Origin: Gonapodya prolifera JEL478
Lineage: Eukaryota > Monoblepharomycota > Monoblepharidomycetes > Monoblepharidales > Gonapodyaceae
NCBI GenBank assembly: GCA_001574975.1
Contig: KQ965733.1
Span: 933,012 to 997,011, forward strand
Direction of reading: 5' to 3'
Length of the DNA stretch: 64,000 bases
Positions 57,263 to 64,000 of the stretch are shown here, one piece after another. The notes under the pieces are model-generated. The model made no database searches and had not been told where the DNA came from. It saw only the letters and a list, made by a program, of their open reading frames with translations. How positions within the stretch are numbered: position 1 is the first letter of the stretch; each line of letters starts with the position of its first letter. The position numbers were made by a program, and so were the translations under genes.

Positions 57263-59255
57263 TCAAAATCGCTGCTGCGCTCCCCACCCGCCCTGCCCCT
57301 GCCCCTGCGCCGTCCCAGCACCCCCCATCGTACCGCCACCTATGTGCGAATACTGCGCAATGTGCAGTCCCGACGGAAGCATCGGCGCCGGTCCTCCCAT
57401 CCCGCCTTGCACTTGTTGGGGGAAAGGGGCAGCCGGCATCGGTGGGCTCTGTGACGGCATCGACGGGCTTGTGGAGCCGTATGGTAGAGGGTTTGGTGAT
57501 GCGCCGCTGTTGGGGTAGAGGTTGGAAACACATCAATAAGGGGGAGGACAGGACCACGGAGGGCATAGACCAGAACTCACAAGGGATTGGCAAGTCCGCT
57601 CGACTGCTGCTGGAACCCAACGACGCCGCTCTGCACTTGTGCTTGTGGCGGATACGAGCCGACAGGTCCGAACGACGGACTCGTTTGCTGCGGGAACTGT
57701 TGTCCCATCCTGCCGATTCCGCCCATCTGTCCCATCTGTCCCATTTGTTCCGTGGGACCCATTGCGCCCATTTGTCCTGCTGAGCCCATTTGATTCATTT
57801 GCCCCATTTGTCCCATTGGATTTGTTTGTCCCATCTGACCATACTGACCGCCTCCCATCTGTCCCATCTGTCCACCCCCCATCTGAGCCATGCCCATTTG
57901 TCCCTGACCCATCGGCCCCATCGGCCCTACTGGCCCCATCTGACCCGTTGGACCCAACGAACCCATCGAGCCCATCTGCCCCATCCCACCCATCTGCCCC
58001 ACCTGCCCCAGACCCATTTGTCCACCCATCGCACCCATCTGTCCCATTTGCCCTTGCCCGTACCCGCCCATCTGGCCCATCTGACCGCCTGTCATGAACC
58101 CCTGCTGCTGGACGTTGCCGTTGTATGCTGGTGGCGGGGAGGGTGTTGTGAACAGGTCTTTGGAGGTGGGGCGGTGGGAGGAGGGTGGTGGGTGGGTGGG
58201 TGGGTGGAAAAAAGTGGTGCCGATGTAGGGGAGTCGGAGAATGAAGAAAAGTGGTGCAGGTGTTGGGAGCCAGGGAGTGAACAAACGTGGTGGCAGTGAA
58301 GGGGAGTGAACAAAGTGGGCAACAACGTCAGTCACGTCGAACAAACAAAGGAAGGTTTCCACCGTCAGTCAAACATCTCCCCATCTCCCCGTTTCCAACC
58401 ATTTCCCCCGTTCCCCGCGTTCCCCCCATTTCCCCTTCTCTCCCCCAGCCAACCCCAACAGTCCGCAACCCCAACGTACCCAACAAATCGTCCACATCCC
58501 GCCTCGGCCTCGGCGGCGGCTCTGTCGGTGGCGGCGGTGGTCTCTGTCCCTGTGACGTTTGCTGTTGACGACCGCGATTCGAAGACGTCGACGGTGCGTT
58601 CGCCGACTGGTCCCGCAAGAGCACCTCGAGCGCGTCGTCCACCTTCCCGTTGGCATCCGTCAGAGCTCGGAGTACGCGTGCCGTGTCGGTGAAGCCCATG
58701 TCTTGGAGTTGTGCGACTTGGGATCGTAAGTGTGGCGGGATTGAGACGGCCGGTGCTTGAGGTAAGCGGCCGGCTGTGTTTTGGCGAGAGGGGAGTTTGG
58801 GTGCCGGTGTTGAGGAAGAGGTGGAGTGGAGGTTGAGGTTGGGCATGGGCCGTTCGCCGGACAGAACGGCGAGGGCTTCGATTGGGTCTCCCCCGACGGA
58901 TTCGAGGCTTTTGGGGGTTGGAAGAACAGTGGGTCGTAGAACGTGGTGACAGGGCCGTGGTATGGAAAAGTGGGGGCCAAGGTACGTGAAGAGCTCGCAT
59001 GAACTCAGGCACCACGACGTCGCAACGCGGGCGATCCTCACGCTTTCAGGTTCAAGACGTCGTCCCTGTATCCCATTCTGCACGATTCAACGAAAGAGCG
59101 GCGGGGACGCGGGCGGGGCGTGCGTGAATGGAAGTGGTTCAGCCGATGTTATGGTGTGGACGGTAACCAACAGGGCAGTCTCACCTGTGCAGCGTTGCCA
59201 GCTGCGTCCCGTACTTTCTCGGATCGATGCCCAAGTCATTTCCGCCGTAGCTCAT
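57263..59255 (-). CDS. UBA-domain protein with Gly/Met/Gln-rich low-complexity tail
   Basis: Start MSYGGNDLGIDPRKYGTQLA at 59255, then LHRMGYRDDVLNLKA, itself UBA-like. Further exons contain HGPVTTFYDPLFFQPPK or an alternative frame, GGDPIEALAVLSGE, and then a clear UBA domain: SQVAQLQDMGFTDTARVLRA followed by LTDANGKVDDALEVLLRD (about 58725-58610). After a Pro-rich linker, the 58110-57600 exon encodes about 170 residues made of MGQMG, GQMG and MGPMG units, followed by a Gln/Pro-rich part (QQFPQQTSPSFGPVGSYPPQ). The last exon (57510-57263) ends GQGGWGAQQRF. UBA plus a prion-like tail resembles ubiquitin-binding adaptor or shuttle proteins, but no ubiquitin-like or ArfGAP domain was found. Exon borders upstream of 58730 are uncertain. 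Confidence 0.7.
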
Positions 59256-59422
59256 TGGATTCCCTCGTGTGTGCGTTGGTACGATTCGCTAAGTCGAGCC
59301 GAAATCGTAACTTGCCTGCCCCCGGGTGAACAGGGGCCCAACAATTCACCCAGGTGGAAGTGAAGTGAAATCAGTTTCGCTCGCCCGTCGTGTCCCGCAA
59401 TGGCCTCGCATCAAAAGGCAAG
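59256..59422. promoter_or_regulatory. Divergent promoter between UBA and MIC26/27 genes
   Basis: 167 bp lie between the candidate start codons. No recognised site. Confidence 0.4.
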
Positions 59423-61312
59423 ATGAATTTCCCTAATTCGCGCCACTCGCTCGACACCGCAGTCTCGCTCACCACCGCTCTGGCGCGTGTGGCCCGCCCA
59501 TCCGATTTTCCTCACACCCCCAATCCACGCCAACCACCTCATTAGCTGCTGTTTCGGCCCGGTGCCCGATCGCTAGGACTTGTACTTGGAGTGTCGGCGT
59601 CGCTGCTGGGATCGGGAATCGTGTTTGCGGACCAGAGGGTCAGGAAGGTGTGTCGGTGTCCGCGTCTTGTGGCATGGCATTCCATCGCATAGACACATTC
59701 TTTTACACCAACGACGACATTTGGATACGGCTGATTTCCGTGATATGCTAATCACTGCGGCACTCGTGGCTCGCGGCACTCTTTTCGAAATCCACCCACC
59801 CACCGCCCAAACTGCAAACTCGAAAAGTCGATATACGATCCTAAGGAGCCAGAGTACGACACAGTCGAGGCAGCGACGGTGCTCGAGGTTCAAATACGCA
59901 ATGTGAGAGACTCTCTCTTTGCGGTCCGACCCGGCGTGCGTGCACGTTCTCGATTTCTCCAAACTCTCTCCCCAGTCTCGCCACTCGTTGGCAAAGTACT
60001 TCGAGTCTACAAATGTACGTCTCTGTTTCGACAGCTAAGCGAGGCCTCGGCGCCACTAGGCGCTCACCGAGGCGAATGATCCACTCTGGAGGTATGACCA
60101 AGGACTGCGGAATGAGAAGTCCGCCGGAGGCGAATGAGCCGCGAAGCGGAAATTCGGAATACACTTACGGGGTTTATATCAGCGAGACGCGAGCTTAGCG
60201 AGCCCGAGGCCTAGGCGCGACAACCGAGGAGTCCACCGGAGGCGAATAACTTACTGCGGAGCTCAATACACTCACGGAGGAGCGAGACGTCCGCCAGAGG
60301 CGAATGATCCACGCAGAATACTCTTTTCACTGTGGAGCGGAATGCTGGTGCGGAGCTTACATCGAGTTGCGACTTGCATTTTCATCGAGGAGACCAGACC
60401 CTTAACGGTGGCCTCTCTTTTCACCATTTGTTAGGCCCTCATCAAATCGTCCGTCGAACAAGTGGTCAAATTCGAACAGGACACGATGGGTGAGACTAAT
60501 CTTTTTCTTACTTTGTCTAATTTGAAGCACCAGTACTAAATGCTCCAAATGCTACACTTGTTGCAGCTGCATTCCGATCCGTCGTTTCCGAGGGGGAAGA
60601 CTTTACTCCCGGATCCCTCTACGTCGCCACGGCAACGTTTGGAACAATGGTGTGGATTCGGAAATGTGCGTTCCACCGTTCATGTTCTTTCAACCTTCGT
60701 TCGCCAATTTTCCGTGTTTGATGCTCCTTGTTCCCCCAATACACTTTCCAGCCAACGTCGTCGTCCGTCTCCTAACCCCGCTCCTGGCATTCGACGCCGC
60801 AATGCTCTACTTTTATCCCAAGGTGTGTAACCCTGTAAATGGTGTTCGAAGTTGCGGTTGCTCATGCCAAGTGCCGTTCTTTGCACCCTCACCTTGTAGA
60901 CCTCGGACAAAGTCGTCCGCAAAGTCCTCGCGGGAACGCCGTACGTGGAGTCGTGGGACCAGGCGCAAAAAGCCACATCCGAGGTAAGTTAGCTTGCACC
61001 CCCGCACGCCATCTGGCCGCTCTGCTCGTGCTCGCTTTTATTCACCCCCACTCACTCGCTCGTCACTCGCCTTTTCCTCCTCACCAGTCCATCAACTCTA
61101 TCGTCTCGACCACGCGCGACTCTGTGAACTCGACACGGGAAAGCGTCACCGTCTTCATGAGCGACGCCGTGGACATCATTGGCAACGGGGTGAGCAAGGC
61201 TGTGGAGACGGTCGAGGGCGCGCGCAAGAGCGTGACGCAGTTTACCCGAGGGGCACCAGTAGCGGGCGCGGGTGGGGAGAACAAGGATGAGAAGGAAAAG
61301 CAGTCGGCTTGA
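59423..61312 (+). CDS. MICOS complex subunit MIC26/MIC27 (apolipoprotein O family)
   Basis: Inner mitochondrial membrane protein of the cristae-junction complex. Exons in order: a poorly fixed N-terminus (candidate ATG 59423, or later); ARSLGLVLGVSASLLGSGIV then FADQRVRK (first membrane helix, to about 59648); SIYDPKEPEYDTVEAATVLE then VQIRN (59837-about 59901); SRHSLAKYFESTN (to 60014); ALIKSSVEQVVKFEQDTM (from 60435); FRSVVSEGEDFTPGSLYVAT then ATFGTMVWIRK; VVVRLLTPLLAFDAAMLYFY (second helix); KVVRKVLAGTPYVESWDQAQ; and a last exon with coiled sequence SINSIVSTTRDSVNSTRESV to the stop at 61312. Topology and motif order fit APOO/APOOL and fungal Mic26/Mic27. The intron 60015-60434 is the longest, 420 bp, because of the GC-rich repeats. 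Confidence 0.8.
60030..60350 (+). repeat. GC-rich degenerate hairpin repeat cluster in a MIC26/27 intron
   Basis: At least four units on the sense strand: 60067-60091, 60119-60151, 60231-60262 and 60290-60320. They share GGAGGCGAATGA-type cores preceded by GTCC(G/A)CC and often followed by a CGAAGCGGAA-like arm. Units are 50-110 bp apart, not in strict tandem. The same family lies at 56262-56480. Confidence 0.75.
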
Positions 61313-61369
61313 TTGTCGTGTCATACAGCTATTTGAACATAGATATTTGCCCATTTTCCCGTCGCCGTT

Positions 61370-63171
61370 TCACCACCAGTCTGGTGGGTGGGTTCCGTTT
61401 GGAACTGGCGGTGATCGTGATCGTCCGTCCCAGACCTGCTGATGCCCGTCTTCTGCAAACTCCACCGCATGCTTCACGGCCACCATATTGGCCTTTACCC
61501 CCGGCCCCCATTGCGGCACCTCCCACCCGCTCGGGATTTCCTCGAGGTATCCTCGTTCCCACGCTTGTTCGAAGCTCGGCAGCTTCAACGCGTCTTCACC
61601 GCCTTCCAGCCCCTCACCACCAAACGACACCATCGGATCGCCCTGCCCCAAATCTCTCAAAAATTTCGCCGTTTCCGCAAGCGACACGTCAACGGTATAC
61701 GCGCCACCCTCGACCGCGCGCCTCAACAGCGCTACTTGAACGCCAAACGCCAAAAGGTACCCCGCGGCGTGGTCCAGGGCTTGAACAGGGAACGGGCGCG
61801 GCGCGAGATCCGCGTCCGCAACCTTCAAGGACCGGCCGTTCAGGCACGGCGACGTCAGGCTCCCGTACTTGGCGTACTCGCGCGCCTCGTCTAGGTTGAA
61901 CCCCGTCGCCGTTTGCACGAGCGAGTCGAACCCCCTCTTCCCGCGCCACGGACCCGCGCGGCCGTACGCGCTCAACGAGGCGTGCACCAGGCCCGGTCTC
62001 AGCGCGAGGCATGCGTCACTCCCGAACCCGTGCTTTTCAAGACCCCCGGGGCGGTAGGATTGCACGAAGACGTCGCAGTCGCGGATCAAGTTGGCGAGAG
62101 ATGATTTTCCGTTAGAGGAGGTCAGGTCGACGTGGGCGGATCGTTTGCCCCTGCCGCAGTCCTTGACCAAGATGTCGATGTCGGGGAGGTTGGGAGAGGA
62201 CAGGCGCAGGACGTCTGCGCCGTAGCTTTGAGGGACATAAGGTCGCGGGGGCGCCCACCAACGAGAAGCGACACACAGTCTGAACGCTTACGTTGCAAGA
62301 GTTCTCGTGCCGACTGGTGCGGCGATGATCCGGGTTAGATCCAGGACTCGCACGCCCTGGAGTGGCCGCCGAACGCCCCCGCCGTCGTCCTTGTCCTTGT
62401 AGGCAGTAAAGGGCTTTGGAGGGCTTCCGTCGTCGATTCGGCGTACAGTCACGGGGCAGCCGCCATTAGCGTCCAGAAGCTCTGTGATGGCACGGCCCTG
62501 TTCGTGGTTCTGCCAAAATTGCGGTGCGGAGCGCATCATGGAAACCACCATTCCTGCCTTGGTCGCTTCCTCTTCGAAGTCGGCGGCGGCCCACATTGTT
62601 AGCAGAGCGTGCGCGACTGTGTCACTAGAGTTCACCACTGGTTCGGTAGGCGGCGCGCCGTCACGCGGGCCGCGGTTCAGCAGCGCAAGCACGCCGTCGC
62701 GGTGGTGAGGGAAATTGGTGTGAAGTCGGAGCCACCTGTTGTCCCGAGTCCTATACTATGTAAAAGGGTTCCGACAGTGGCTGAGTCAACGGGGAGATAT
62801 CACCAACATTTCCAATGGGAAGCGCTCACCACGCCTGCGATCTTATCCCAAAGCTCGTCCGTGGGCGCTATGGCTCCCGTTTGTGGGTGCTTCAACTTGC
62901 AGTACACCTCGGAATGAAACTCGACGGCCGCTCTCTGCGAATCGACGGCGAACGTGACTGCCCGTCCGCCCCTTTTACGGTGGATCGCGGCGGCAGAGAG
63001 ACCCGCAGCGGCAATGACTGCCTGCGCGAGCTGCGTCAGGTGGAAAGACGAGGCCAGCGCTCTGTCGGGTCCTGTGAACGTGACCGCGCGCATCAGCTCT
63101 GGGTGCAGGACATCGGAGCTCGCGGCTTTCCACAGGAGATTCAGAACAGTTGTTGGAGAGATCGAAGCCAT
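61370..63171 (-). CDS. CaiB/BaiF family (class III) CoA-transferase
   Basis: CoA-transferase or acyl-CoA racemase of the formyl-CoA transferase/AMACR superfamily. Minus-strand exons: 63171-about 62829 (MASISPTTVLNLLWKAASSD, SFHLTQLAQAVIAAAGLSAA, FAVDSQRAAVEFHSEVYCKL), about 62750-62290 (FEEEATKAGMVVSMMRSAPQ, GVRVLDLTRIIAAPVGTRTL), then a final exon with YGADVLRL-type sequence before DCGRGKRSAHVDLTS, RDCDVFVQSYRPGGLEKHGF, PGLVHASLSAYGRAGPWRGK, FPVQALDHAAGYLLAFGVQV and a stop at 61370. The RVLDLTRIIAAPVG block is the usual N-terminal nucleotide-binding entry and the VQSYRPGGLEK block the conserved core. The Asp expected for CoA transfer lies in the 'KRSAHVDLTS' region. Fungal members of this arrangement have an extra N-terminal domain like the first exon here. 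Substrate unknown. Confidence 0.88.
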
Positions 63172-64000
63172 GAAAGGTCTCGGAAGTCTGCCAACGTTTT
63201 ATCAGAGGTTGGCAAGGTTGCATGTGCAACTGTTGTTCCTGGTTCGGGTAAACGGCAGAATGAAGCCACCTGCTTTGTACAACATGCAACAGAACACAGC
63301 AAGCTCAAGGAGTTGATTCTCGCTGCGTGTCGTAGGGAACATTCCCGTCAGTATATCTGATTCGTTACTTCCTGGCCAGTGATTGCTGACGCACCTGGCT
63401 TTGGCATCAAACGAGATCTTGCCCGACGGAGGATGCCAATCGCGCGGCGCGCTTCAGCTACCTGCTGGCCTGAAAGGGAATGTGGGTTAGCGGCTGGAAA
63501 GCATGGGTCGGACCGTGTCCGCGCCCTCCTTGGGAGGGGACATGTGACACGGGACGAAACGGCCAAGGGGTCCGGAGCAGGACAGGTGACCCACGCGAGA
63601 GGTTGAGCCCACTCGCACTTGAATTGGGAAGGATTTCCAGCCGACGATTGAGGTGGTTGACGTGAGTTGGTTGATCCGTTGTCGAGCGAACGAAAGATAA
63701 CCGTATGCTTTCCACCGTCCGATTTCTTGTCTTCCATTTCTCTGTGTAGAGTGGAGGGCTGAAATACTGTCTCTGGTGAGCACTGCTGCTGTCCCGCAAG
63801 GTCTTCAAACTGAACTGATGCATTTGCTGCTCTCCCTGGCTGGTAGCCGCTTCAATAAGTTCAGGTGAACTTTATTTATTTCTTTTATGGGTTTGTCCGC
63901 ACGTTTTTATTTGGGGGAGAAGGGTGGCTGGTGGCTCACTCCGTAATTATCAATCGGATGTTGCACTCGTGTTGCCAAGGCAAGGGACGGATGTACAACC
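63172..64000. other. End of window, no gene recognised
   Basis: Promoter side of the CoA-transferase gene. A minus-strand frame near 63348-63500 contains QQVAEARRAIGILRRARSRL, which could be an exon of a gene beyond the window, but nothing confirms it. AT content rises after 63850. Confidence 0.35.

Noticed and set aside
57600-58110. Collagen-like protein
   Set aside because: Gly does not occur strictly every third residue with Pro; the units are MGQMG and vary in length.
57587-58299. Plus-strand Pro/Ser/His-rich frames opposite the MGQ repeat
   Set aside because: They are compositional shadows of the Gly/Met/Gln repeat on the coding strand.
60030-60350. CRISPR-like array
   Set aside because: Repeat units are degenerate and unevenly spaced, contain hairpin arms and lie in a spliced intron of a nuclear gene.
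1-64000. Retroviral, LTR, Polinton or other virus-like remains
   Set aside because: I looked for reverse transcriptase, integrase, capsid and packaging-ATPase motifs and long terminal repeats and recognised none.

Overview
This window is nuclear DNA from a fungus with many introns. Almost every protein gene is split by GT-AG introns of roughly 50-120 bp. The families fit a fungus: the anaphase-promoting complex subunit APC5, the Doa10/MARCH6 E3 ligase, the meiotic MutS homologue MSH5, a lipoate ligase of the AIM22 type, a MICOS MIC26/MIC27 subunit and a DHA2-type MFS transporter. An RNF216-like RBR ligase, a class VII SET methyltransferase and very high intron density point to an early-diverging (chytrid-like) or otherwise intron-rich fungus. 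That placement is inference; no rRNA or other marker gene lies in the window.

Layout. 0-10 kb: SET methyltransferase (+), 15-exon MFS transporter (+), APC5 (-). 10-14.3 kb: a gene-poor stretch holding a decayed sirtuin (+), a decayed fragment resembling the silencing factor Clr2 (-), a poly-G run and a 211-bp Tc1/mariner-type MITE. 14.3-22 kb: AIM22-like lipoate ligase (-), a ubiquitin-protease-like protein that lacks the catalytic Cys (-), a small membrane protein (-) and a disordered repeat protein (-). 22-37 kb: TFIP11/Ntr1 G-patch splicing factor (+), a hormone-sensitive-lipase-type hydrolase (+), NIPA-like magnesium transporter (-), mitochondrial ACT-domain protein (+), mannose-6-phosphate isomerase (+). 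37-52 kb: universal stress protein (-), MSH5 (-), Doa10 (+), RNF216-like RBR ligase (+). 52-64 kb: a CBM48-ankyrin-coiled-coil protein (+), FluG-type amidohydrolase (-), UBA protein with a Gly/Met/Gln-rich tail (-), MIC26/MIC27 (+), CaiB/BaiF CoA-transferase (-).

Genes are tightly packed. Convergent pairs have 50-260 bp between stop codons, and divergent pairs (NIPA/ACT, MSH5/DOA10, UBA/MIC27, disordered/TFIP11) share intergenic promoters of about 80-260 bp. Five genes belong to ubiquitin biology (APC5, USP-like, Doa10, RBR ligase, UBA protein), but nothing shows that they act as one system. The parts least explained by known families are: the sirtuin plus Clr2-like ruins lying side by side; a GC-rich hairpin repeat family in introns of two unrelated genes, in the same orientation to transcription; long poly-G tracts about 22 nt after the 5' splice site in two genes; a 6-nt microexon; and the Ser-for-Cys USP homologue. 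No viral or retrotransposon remains, CRISPR array or rRNA gene was recognised, and no intact tRNA gene.
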